A stretch of 64,000 bases of DNA from the NCBI GenBank assembly GCA_041391485.1, contig JAWKNY010000012.1:34043-98042 (forward strand), given 5' to 3'. This document shows, in pieces, positions 54,456 through 63,361 of the stretch. A model generated the notes under the pieces. That model was not told where the DNA came from. It saw only the letters and a program-made list of their open reading frames with translations, and searched no databases. Both the position numbers and the translations under genes were made by a program. This DNA is from JACKAF01 sp041391485. Its GTDB lineage: Bacteria > Bdellovibrionota > FAC87 > UBA2466 > JACKAF01. The number at the start of each line of letters is the position of its first letter. The first letter of the stretch is position 1.

Positions 54456-55660
54456 CTGAGAACGAGATACTCACTCAACTTGCCGCTTTGAAAAAAGAAG
54501 CGCGCGAACTTCGCACCGCGCAGCTCGAAAAAAAGAACGCGGTCCTGCTTACCGCGGCCGAACTCTTACTAAAGCAAGCGCCTAAGATTTTGGAAGCCAA
54601 TGCGAAGGACATGGCGGCGCTCCCGGCGGATAGCTCATCCGCATTTAAAGATCGATTGCTATTAAACGAAGAACGGCTAAAACAGGCCGCCGATAGCTTG
54701 CAGCAGGTAGCGGCTCAGAAAGATCCGGTGGGCGAAGAGGTTTCGTCACGAGTCCTCGAAAACGGACTCAAGCTCCGGCAGGTGCGAAGCCCACTCGGCG
54801 TGATTCTACTCATCTTTGAATCGCGGCCGAATGTGGCGCTGGAGGCTTTCTCCTTGGCCTTAAAGTCGGGCAATATCATTATCCTTCGCGGGGGGAAGGA
54901 GTCTCGTCACTCCACTGCCGCGATTTACGCTCTGCTTGAGCAAGCGCTTTCCCAGAACGAGATGTCCACAAAGCTTTTTTGGGGGATTTCTGATCCCGAC
55001 CGGAGCTTGGTGGAGTTTCTTCTTAAGCAAAAGCGCTACGTCGACATTGTGGTTCCAAGAGGCGGAGAGGGACTTATTAACTATGTGGTAGAGAACGCGC
55101 GCATGCCGATCATCAAAAATGATAGAGGCCTGTGCCACATCTACTTGCACGAGGACGCCGATGCCGAGATGAGTCTTAGCATCGTAGAAAATGCCAAGAC
55201 ACAACGCCCTGGTGTCTGTAATGCGATGGAGACCTTGCTGATACATGAGTCTATCGCCGGTGCGCTTCTTCCCAAACTATACGATCGCTTGAGCTCCAAA
55301 AATGTGCGCTGGTTTTGCTGTGGAAACTCCCTGAAAATTCTGGAAGGAAAGTCGGGAGTCGCGGCCGCTACCGAAGAAAACTGGGATACCGAGTATCTTG
55401 ACTACCAACTCAACTGCAAAATGGTACCGAGTCTAGAGGCGGCTTTGGAGCTCATTGAGAAGCACGGCTCTGGGCATTCAGAATCTATCGTAACTGCCTC
55501 GGCTGAGGCAGGACGGAAGTTCCAACAGGAGGTGGATTGTGCGGCCGCCTATTGGAATGCCTCGACTCGTTTTACCGACGGCTTTGCCTTTGGCCTCGGG
55601 GGCGAGCTAGGAATTAGTACCCAAAAACCCACGTCAGAGGGCCCGTGGGCCTACAAGTGA
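54452..55660 (+). CDS. proA: Glutamate-5-semialdehyde dehydrogenase (gamma-glutamyl phosphate reductase)
   Basis: 402 residues, second step of proline synthesis. Aldehyde-dehydrogenase fold: VRSPLGVILLIFESRPNVAL, NIIILRGGKESRHS, VDIVVPRGGEGLI and the catalytic Cys in TQRPGVCNAMETLLIH; ends with FGLGGELGISTQK. The ATG overlaps the proB stop (ATGA). Proline made here could serve as a compatible solute alongside K+ imported by TrkAH upstream. Confidence 0.96.
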   Translation: MTENEILTQLAALKKEARELRTAQLEKKNAVLLTAAELLLKQAPKILEANAKDMAALPADSSSAFKDRLLLNEERLKQAADSLQQVAAQKDPVGEEVSSRVLENGLKLRQVRSPLGVILLIFESRPNVALEAFSLALKSGNIIILRGGKESRHSTAAIYALLEQALSQNEMSTKLFWGISDPDRSLVEFLLKQKRYVDIVVPRGGEGLINYVVENARMPIIKNDRGLCHIYLHEDADAEMSLSIVENAKTQRPGVCNAMETLLIHESIAGALLPKLYDRLSSKNVRWFCCGNSLKILEGKSGVAAATEENWDTEYLDYQLNCKMVPSLEAALELIEKHGSGHSESIVTASAEAGRKFQQEVDCAAAYWNASTRFTDGFAFGLGGELGISTQKPTSEGPWAYK

Positions 55661-55686
55661 ACTAACCAGCGCCCGCTGGATCGTCG

Positions 55687-56001
55687 ATGGCCAAGGCCAA
55701 ATCCGTTAACGGAACTGGTAGCATTTGTTAACACTATGCAATGGCGGGCTGTGACATCGCTGGCCCCACGCGCTACGTTTTTTTTGAGCAACAAGTTTTG
55801 GAATTCTGTTAACAGTTTTTGGTGGGCGTCCCTAACGAAGCGGATGCAAACACCTTCAATGAAGTTCCAAAACAGGGGGAACGCTTTCAGCAACGGAGTG
55901 CCCGCGGCTCGGGTTTGCGGGTGACTTTGGGTTGCAATCCGTCGGACCCTTTCTTTTTGTGTCCCACGGTGAAAGCATATGGAGTGGGCGCCAGCTTTTA
56001 A
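55687..56001 (+). pseudogene. Possible small gene with two in-frame TAA codons
   Basis: The frame from the ATG at 55687 to the TAA at 55999-56001 is open except for TAA at 55729 and 55810, each inside the octamer TGTTAACA. Its later part (VGVPNEADANTFNEVPKQGE, LRVTLGCNPSDPFFLCPTVK) has natural protein composition, and its final stop lies in the loop of a hairpin. It could be a decayed gene, or non-coding. The longer minus-strand frame across here is rejected. No family is recognised. Confidence 0.3.
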
Positions 56002-56012
56002 GAGCTGGCGCC
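55987..56012. terminator. Perfect 10-base-pair hairpin
   Basis: GGCGCCAGCT (55987-55996) pairs with AGCTGGCGCC (56003-56012) around a six-base loop. No strong T-run follows on either strand. It probably ends the transcript from proBA and the small reading frame. Confidence 0.5.
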
Positions 56013-56045
56013 TCGCCTTATCCAAACTAATTTCTGCAAAATCGA

Positions 56046-56083
56046 ATAAAAACGAAAGCGCAGGCACCGTGCCCACGCTTTCG
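56046..56083 (-). terminator. Intrinsic terminator of the exported-protein gene
   Basis: On the minus strand CGAAAGCG pairs with CGCTTTCG (56076-56083 with 56053-56060), with an inner GGCAC/GTGCC stem, followed by TTTTTATT. It lies 26 bases after the stop of the gene at 56109-56583. This is the best-formed intrinsic terminator in the window. Confidence 0.8.
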
Positions 56084-56108
56084 TCCGCTAATGGAAAAAA
56101 AGGAGAGT

Positions 56109-56583
56109 TTAAATCTCCAGTTCTTCTTGAAAACTCAAATGTAGAGAATCGAGGACCGCCACCAGTGGCGCTAGCCGCTGGGGCCTCGTTCCTATCATAC
56201 CGCGCCACAAGCGAGCGGTGGCCTCATACAAGGCAATGGCCCCGTTGGCTGCGGTGTACGCAAAACTTTTTGTGGGAAGGGCAAGTACATTGGGCGGCCC
56301 GGTGCACAAGTGAGTGGCCGTCCACTTCTGAGATTTTCTTCTCGAGATCGTCCATTTCTTTTCTCAAAAAAACGCGCAAGTAGACTTTGTGAGTTTCGCC
56401 GTGAGCCCCCTGCAAGACGCCATAAGCGACGCCTTCCTGATTGATTCGAATGATTTTTTGTCATCCAGAGGAGATGCCGTCCGATTGCAGCTCGGTTTCT
56501 ACCAAACTGAGCCTGACATTCTCTTCGCTCCCGTGTGCCAGCATCGTAAGAAAAAGTATGAGTACCGCTGATAGGCGTCGCAT
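56109..56583 (-). pseudogene. Small exported protein, frameshifted
   Basis: The ATG at 56583, with GGAGGGG upstream, begins a signal peptide (RRLSAVLILFLTMLAHG). The frame stops at about 56461. Continuations: INQEGVAYGVLQGAHGETHK and YLRVFLRKEMDDLEKKISEV in a second frame, then SFAYTAANGAIALYEATARL in a third, ending FQEELEI. About 155 residues if two shifts are repaired. No family is recognised. A good terminator follows, suggesting a gene that is, or was recently, expressed. Confidence 0.55.
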
Positions 56584-56794
56584 GGTGCCCCTCCGATTCC
56601 TAATCAATGCAATCACGATGCCAGCGTTTCCGTGCCTGTGGTCAGGGGCGGCTTGGTTCCAATCTGGTGTGACGGTGCCACTAGGACCCTTGCAGCGTCC
56701 ACAACGTCAACTTGCACCCTTTGCGCTGCAAAGAATCACCAAAAAATCCGACACTGGGTAAGCGGCCTCAGGTGGTCCGCAACGGAGGCCTTCG

Positions 56795-57807
56795 ATGCAA
56801 CGGGTACTATTGTTTTTTATTTTGGTGTGTGGCGGGGCTGCTCTTGGCCAAAGCCAGCGTTTATCGGAGACCGGACTTTACTCCAACATGACGACTAAAG
56901 AAGTGAGCCTAGAAAATCGCTTTTACGATCCGCAGTACCCGCTGTGGACGGATGGCGCTCTGAAAAAGCGTTGGATTTACCTGCCGCCGGCGCAACCCAT
57001 CCTCACCCAAGGGGCCGAGGCTGACATCAACCATTGGGTCTTTCCGGTGGGGACCAAAATTTGGAAAGAGTTTGCTTTTGAAACCGAGAGTGGGATGCGT
57101 CGTGTGGAAACCCGACTGATCGAAAAGTTACCCTCCGGTCAGTGGGAATTTGGCACCTACGTTTGGGACGAGGCCGAGACGGACGCCGTTCTTGCCCCCG
57201 TAAGCGGACTTGCCAACCATTTCCCTATCGCTCCCGGAGTGTCTTACGACATTCCCAGCCGCGCCAACTGTTTGACTTGTCACCGCCGCGGAGGGGATCC
57301 GGTATTGGGTTTCGATGCGCTTCAGCTGTCTGCGGATCGGGATCCGCTCAGTGTCCCTCCAACTCCGTGGGGCTCGATCTTCTCGCGCTTTCGCGCGAGG
57401 GCTTAATCGATCGCGAGGAGACAGAGTTTAATCCAGCCCCGCGCATCCACGCTGCGACGAATGAAGGGCGAGTTTCAATGGGTTATCTGCACGGCAACTG
57501 TGGGCACTGCCACAACCCTGAAGGGAGTGCCGGGTGGACAAATCTTTGGATGAGACACGATGTGACGGTGAACGCCGAAGCCGCTTCTCCGGCTTATATG
57601 ACCGCGGTAAACCAGCCCACTCTCTTTTTCCAGATTCCCGGAGTGGAGCATAGTTTTAGGTTAAAGCCGCAGGAGCCGGATCAAAGCGCCGTTATTTTTC
57701 GGATGGAGTCACAGGACTTCAATCGGATGCCGCCTATCGGTACCAAGCTGATTGACCGCACAGCGGTTCATTGGATTCGAGAGTGGATTGAGCAGCTGGG
57801 CCCTTAG
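56795..57807 (+). CDS. Exported protein with two CxxCH heme-type motifs (one frameshift)
   Basis: A signal peptide (RVLLFFILVCGGAALG) leads into segments known from an SO_0930/HNE_0200-type family: YPLWTDGALKKRWIYLPP, then HWVFPVGTKIWKEFAFE. The first CxxCH is ANCLTCHRRGGDP. The frame ends at 57406, and the rest lies in the frame that includes LDLLALSREGLIDREE, the second CxxCH (NCGHCHNPEG) and an ending in WIREWIEQL. One shift near 57360-57385 is needed. The motifs suggest covalently bound heme c and a periplasmic redox role. The stop overlaps the convergent cyclase gene. Confidence 0.7.
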
Positions 57808-60155
57808 CCGGTTTTCTTAAGACCGGTGGAGGTTACTGCCGCGCGAAGGAGTCGCTGAACTTCTTTGGATTGTTCCTCGGTGAGGTTTTGTAGAGCCACG
57901 CCATGTAGGTAGAGTCCGTTGTTTTTGGGACGGCCCCAACGAATTTCTCCCACAAGGGAAGGGAGGCCGATCTTCTTGAGTTCTTCTGCAATGTTGGAAG
58001 ATTCGGATTCGATGTGAAACTCCAATACCACGCCACGCGCGAGATACTGGTCCAGTTCGATGGCCATCCCGCCGAGCGAAAAATTCACGACACTCCCGTT
58101 TCCGTGCGTTTTGGTGTGCGCGTGGAGACGAGCACTTTCTGGTACTTCCCAGCGTGGGCTATGTCGGGCTTTGTGGGCGAAGTTCCAGTAAGCGCTCAGA
58201 GCGGCCTGTCTTTGATCCGGTACATTGGCGAGCGGATCGACTTCGTAGCCTTCAACGAGTTCCTGGTAATGCTTTATCTGAAGCATTTTCTTTTTGGTGC
58301 GCACGCCTTCGGGTTCCACCGAGAGTAAATCGTAGGTCGAGGCGCCCAACATCACACAATAGTCTTCGCAGGCGCTCTCAAGGCGTTTTGCAAAGTTGAT
58401 GGCGTGACCGATGATGGTGAAATCCATGCGCTGTGCGTTTCCTAAGTCGCCAATGAAGACGTTTCCGGTGTTGAGCCCGATTCGCAACGGAAACAAAGCC
58501 TGGTGCTTCTCATGCGCCTCGAGGTTTCGCTGAAGGCTCATGCGCTGAATCTCAATAGCACAAGCAAGCGCCTTGTTGGCGTGATCAGGGTCCACCTTTC
58601 CGGTCACGTAGTCGTATCCAAAAAAACAGAGCATGCCGTCACCCGTGGTTTTGTCGACAATGCCATTGTACTCGTGGATCGTGTTAGTGAGGCGGGAGAG
58701 CAGCTCTTTTAGAGAAAGAAATACGGTAGCAGGGGCCTGAGTCTCGGCCGTCAAATAAAAGCCAATAACGTCAATGAACATGATGGTCGTGACGTGTTCA
58801 GACGGCTTGGTAAGTTCAGCAAGCGGCTGCTTAATAATTTCCAGCAGCTGTCTTTGCGGGACCAAACCATCCAAAGCGGCCCGGACTCGTCGAGTCTTTT
58901 TGTCGATGAGACGGTACTTTTCCAGGAAAACGGTGGCCCCTGTCGTTAACAGGCCGAGGCCTGAGAAAAACCAGGGCGTATGTAAGGAGCCGTAGGCAAA
59001 AGCAGCACAACCCGCCGAGAAAATCGAAAAAGTCATTCCCACCAAAGTGATCCAAAACTGACTCCCTTGGAAGTACAGCCCGAGCGCTCCACCGATCAAA
59101 CAAAACACCGCCACCCACAAAGCTCCCATCGGGAGAAAATGGATCCACTGCTGGGTGAGCACGCTGTTTACGAGTGCATTGATGACGAGGCCCTCGGGAA
59201 TGGGCCCGAAGGGGGATTGGGTCATATCGACGTTGGGCGAAAACATAAAGAGTAACATCACCACGGCATCTTCTGGGAGCGTGGTTACCTGTTCCCCTTT
59301 GGAGGCGCGGCTGATGACGCTTTTTAGAGCGTAAATGCGTTCGTAATAGTGGGAGGGGTCTCCCATGTTGATCAAGATGCGGCCCAGGCTGTCCGTTGGA
59401 ACTTGCAAGCCGTCTGCGTAAAGTTTGCCGGCGTCAAAGTAAAGGGAGTTTGCAAGCAACAAAGGGGCTGCAGGTAGGGCTTTGTCTTCCGTGACACGCG
59501 CAAAGGTATTGAAGAAAAAGTCATCGTAGTAGTTGATGTGGCCCACGTGTGAAAACGCTTTTTGAATGGATGGGTGGGGGCCGATGGCGTTCCAGTCACT
59601 TGGCTTTGGCAAATTCAGGGATTTGATGGTGTCGTGTGTTTTGCCCGTGGCGGCGAGAGTGGCCAGATCATTGAAGTCTTTGTCCAAGGGAAACTGGGCG
59701 CGCGAAGCGTCTCGCGTCAGCACCGCAGCGGTGATCACCGGGAAGGGTAGGCTTTGGATCTTCTTCTCAAATTTCTTCGCGTACTCTCTACCACGTGGAG
59801 TTCCGAACAACTTGGGTATCAAGACCGCCTTCGGTTTCGCTTTGGCGAAACTTCCAAGTGTGTCCGCCCATTGCTTTAGCGTGAGATCCTCATCGTCCAC
59901 GTACTTCAATGTGGAGTCATCGAATGCGTAGACCTTCAAGTGAGGATCTATTTTCGGATCCATGCCAAGCAGGTGACGGATCTGAAAAGCGATGGGATGA
60001 GCGGAACGGCGTTCAAGACGTTCACCCCATTGGGAAACGTACAGTCCGGTTACCGCAGACGTAACCAGAGTGACGAGTACGAGACCCCGCCGCAACGAAA
60101 TATCGCGCGGAGCTAGGCGCGTCCAAAATGAGGTAGAGTTATTCACTAAAAGCAA
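57804..60155 (-). CDS. CHASE2-adenylate/guanylate cyclase with a C-terminal PilZ-like domain
   Basis: 783 residues. TM1 near residue 25, an extracytoplasmic CHASE2 sensor (about 50-325; KVYAFDDSTLKYVDDEDLTL, ILINMGDPSHYYERIYAL), three closely spaced TM helices (about 345-415), then a class III cyclase domain: IMFIDVIGFYLTAE (metal Asp), DKTTGDGMLCFFG, and RIGLNTGNVFIGDLG with TIIGHAINFAKRLES. Residues about 670-775 look PilZ-like (NFSLGGMAIEL, then GEIRWGRPKNNGLYLHGVAL), though the leading RxxxR is not clear. It may link cAMP synthesis to c-di-GMP. Convergent with the heme protein gene. Confidence 0.88.
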   Translation of the reverse strand: MLLVNNSTSFWTRLAPRDISLRRGLVLVTLVTSAVTGLYVSQWGERLERRSAHPIAFQIRHLLGMDPKIDPHLKVYAFDDSTLKYVDDEDLTLKQWADTLGSFAKAKPKAVLIPKLFGTPRGREYAKKFEKKIQSLPFPVITAAVLTRDASRAQFPLDKDFNDLATLAATGKTHDTIKSLNLPKPSDWNAIGPHPSIQKAFSHVGHINYYDDFFFNTFARVTEDKALPAAPLLLANSLYFDAGKLYADGLQVPTDSLGRILINMGDPSHYYERIYALKSVISRASKGEQVTTLPEDAVVMLLFMFSPNVDMTQSPFGPIPEGLVINALVNSVLTQQWIHFLPMGALWVAVFCLIGGALGLYFQGSQFWITLVGMTFSIFSAGCAAFAYGSLHTPWFFSGLGLLTTGATVFLEKYRLIDKKTRRVRAALDGLVPQRQLLEIIKQPLAELTKPSEHVTTIMFIDVIGFYLTAETQAPATVFLSLKELLSRLTNTIHEYNGIVDKTTGDGMLCFFGYDYVTGKVDPDHANKALACAIEIQRMSLQRNLEAHEKHQALFPLRIGLNTGNVFIGDLGNAQRMDFTIIGHAINFAKRLESACEDYCVMLGASTYDLLSVEPEGVRTKKKMLQIKHYQELVEGYEVDPLANVPDQRQAALSAYWNFAHKARHSPRWEVPESARLHAHTKTHGNGSVVNFSLGGMAIELDQYLARGVVLEFHIESESSNIAEELKKIGLPSLVGEIRWGRPKNNGLYLHGVALQNLTEEQSKEVQRLLRAAVTSTGLKKTG

Positions 60156-60193
60156 AGTGTTTCAGTATCTTATCGGTACACTGCGGACCGTGC

Positions 60194-63188
60194 TTAAAAG
60201 CACTGGCGGTCCACCTTGATGATATTTGAGGACGGCGCGTTACGACCGAACGACCCGGCGGTCTCGGTTTCGTAAACGGAGGAGAAACTTTGGGCAAACG
60301 CCAGCGAGGACTGATTTTGCTCAGCGTCACACGAGGCTTTTCCGGCCAGCGCGCGGATGCGAGCGCGGCAGTAGTTGGACAAACTGGCACTGAGCTGGTC
60401 AAAGAGATCGGCGGATTCACTGGACCCCTGCACAGTTCCGGTACCGCAGGTATTGTTGAGTCGGCCACCTACGAGAAGGCTAACGCGAAGCGTCCCATCT
60501 TCTTTGGTTTCGATTACGCGGATACGCGTACTTCCCGGGGACGTGTCATAGCCAGCGGGGATTTCACTCAGATCAGGATTGGCGATGCCATCGGCCATGT
60601 GCATGCGCACGATGGAGCCTCCGTCAGCGACATAAAGCCGATCGTTGTCATACGCAAGAGCCGCCGGGTACTCGAATTGCGCGCTGAGGGCTGGACCGCC
60701 ATCCCCGCTACTCCCTCTCACGCCCGTGCCGGCGATGGTCACACCGACATTGTTGCTGCCAATGCGGTGGATCTTGGAACTCTCTCCGTCAGACACGTAG
60801 ATGTTTCCATCTCCATCCGAGGTGATGCCGAGTAGTTTTTGACGGGTCGGAAGTGTCGCGATTGGACCGCAGCCACCTACGTAGTACTGGACAGCGCCGG
60901 ACGCGGGTATTTTCACGATTTCGGAGTTAAAACCTATAATCGCATAAACGTTGCCGGAAGGATCCGCCGTGAGCGCTGTCGGGTAGGGGGTATGCACACT
61001 ACAAAGAGCGGGATCGAATCCTGTCGGGTTGCCTTCGTCATCGAATACGGCGCCGTTGTAATAGGGGGGGAAAGGGTTCTCGCCGCAGGCCTTGGCCGGC
61101 AACCTTGCTGATGTTGAAGTTGAACAAGCCTTCATGGAATTTGAGAATGCGGTGATTTCCCGTATCACTCACAAAAATGTCGCCATTTTCGGTAATGGCA
61201 ATACCGGTCGGTTCATTCAGGACCACAACGCCAGGGTTGCCACCCAGAAGGTTGGTGCAACCCGAGAGCCCAATGCCCGCAAACCGCGTCACCACGTCTT
61301 GGTCGCGGTTTCCTTTATGGATCCGCATGACGAGGTGATTTTGGGCGTCTGTATAATAGATGTCGCCGTTTGGGTGAAAGGCAATGCCCGAAGCTTCGCG
61401 CAACTGGGTGAATCGGGTATCCAAGCTTGTGACCAGTTCGAGTCCCGTTTCTCCGAACACGACCTTTAACTCGTTGCCTTCTCCCAAACCAAAAACACGC
61501 CTTCCGTTGGGAGCGGGCGATACCTGCTCAAGCAATTGAAATGCGAAAAATAGCTCCGAGGGACTGCCGGAAACTACCGAGATTGGATGAAAAACATTCG
61601 CGGCGAGCGCGTTGTCGCCAGGCGAGGGCGAACCCTCTTGTCCTGAACCCACGACAGTCGTGACCTGATTATTTTGGATCTTGCGGATGCGGTTGGTGCT
61701 CGTTTCCGCCATGTAAACGGTACCGGCCGAGTCCACGCTCACGTCTTGCAGGAACCCTAGTTGGGCTGAGAGAGGGGAAGCTCCATCAGAGGTCTGGCTT
61801 CCGCCACCTGCAAACGTTGAAACGTTCCCATTCTCTGCTACGCGGACACGTCGGTTGCCTTCGTCGGCGATGTAAAGTTTGCCGGCGTGAAAGGCCAAAC
61901 CCTTTGGCGAACTCAGTAAGGAGCGCGCGATGGGGCCGTCCAAGAAACCCCCTCCCGTGAGAGAACACCACGGCGGGTTCTGATCGTTTCCGTTTTCATC
62001 GGGCTCAAAAATATAGTTGAGGCAGGGACCCGCACCGGCGTACAGGTGGATATGGCTACCGTCCGCATCCAGTTTGCGGACGATGCTACGTCCCGGTTCG
62101 GAGAAGTAGAGCGCGCCGTCGTCTCCCACAGCGCCACCGCCTAGTGAGTTCAAGTCGGCATTGAGTGCCGCTTCCGTGAGCGGAGGGGTTCTCCATTCGT
62201 ACTCACCTTCCCCAGGGTTGGCGCGTACAACGACGGAAACCGAGTCATTTTCGATTTTATAAATTTTCAATAAGGCATCGGGTACCGGGTAACCGTAAGG
62301 GTCCACGCCCTTTTGTCGGACCATCACGTAAAGAAGTCCCGGTTTGGCGGGGCTGCAAGCGAGAAAAAGATCGCCCGCTTCAAAGTGAACCCGCAGCCGG
62401 TGATCCGTCATGGGGTGATCGAGGCTATTGAGGGAGTTGGCGGTACCGGCAAAAATTTCCGCGCGGCCTGAGCTGAGAGTGCGTTTGTAGATAAAGCCTT
62501 CGGTGGCGATGTAGTGGCTGCCATCAAAACACTGGGATTTAATCTCATCGAACAGGACACTGTCGGCAAGAAAGCTAGTTGTGGCAAAGCCCATCTGAGA
62601 GCGATCCTTGGGACCAACGTTTAGTAAGTTGCGGGGTCCGGGATTAAACGCGATCGGAATCTGCGGAACGAGACCGAAAGACGATACCGAATACGCTAGC
62701 AATACGACAGCGGGCAAACGCGACGTAAGCTGGGTCGCCGTGTCTTTCTTATTTAGGCCAAGCTCCACTTCGGTCGTTCGTGGCTCATCCAAAACGAGAT
62801 CACAATTGTGGCTGAGGTTCTTGTAACCGGATTGGCAGGAGTGGTTGAGTAGCTCCGCGCCGGAAAGTCGGGTGGGATCGTCCCAAGTGAACTCGACACC
62901 TTCGGCTTCGGTGGCGATGAGTTCCTGGTTTTCTTCCACCACGACGACCGCACACTCTACCGAGAACTCGACCTCACCGGTTTGCGTGAAACTACAGCGA
63001 GGCAAGCTGTTGGTGGCGGTGGCGACGACGATGTTCTTGCCCGCTCCCGAGGAGGGGATGGTCGCCAGCTCCTCACCGTCTCCGCCTGAACTCGCACCAC
63101 TATTGTTTAGCTTCAAGCAGCCCGGGCTGGCCAAAACAGCTAATAATAAGGAGAGGAATCTAAGAATTTGGAAGTAATTTCGGAACAA
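60194..63188 (-). CDS. Large NHL-repeat lipoprotein (one frameshift in a G7 run)
   Basis: About 1,000 residues. Lipoprotein signal (SLLLAVLASPGCLK), a beta-rich N-terminal part, then many NHL/beta-propeller repeats, recognisable as SSPKGLAFHAGKLYIADEGN, DVSVDSAGTVYMAETSTNRI, EPTGIAITENGDIFVSDTGN and LLGITSDGDGNIYVSDGES. The frame changes near 61,064-61,070, where seven G stand in a row (C on the coding strand); removing one restores the frame through PFPPYYNGAVFDDEGN. Its C-terminal 70 residues carry several Cys. It probably forms two propellers at the cell surface and may bind protein or carbohydrate. Confidence 0.82.
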
Positions 63189-63361
63189 TCGACGTGCCTC
63201 AAGTTAAGTCCCCTGAGTATGACAGGCAAATGTAGGGGAAATGTGCAGGGTAGAGCACAATTGAAAAAGTTAGCAATTTCAAGTGTTTATATGATGTTGT
63301 TTGCGTGCTTCCCATCCTTGGGACGAAGCGGTATGCGTAAAAACAGCAACAGGAGCACATG

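Noticed and set aside
55651..56208. Reverse frame of 185 codons across the region after proA
   Set aside because: It runs through two hairpins including a strong minus-strand terminator, overlaps proA, and has no protein-like features.
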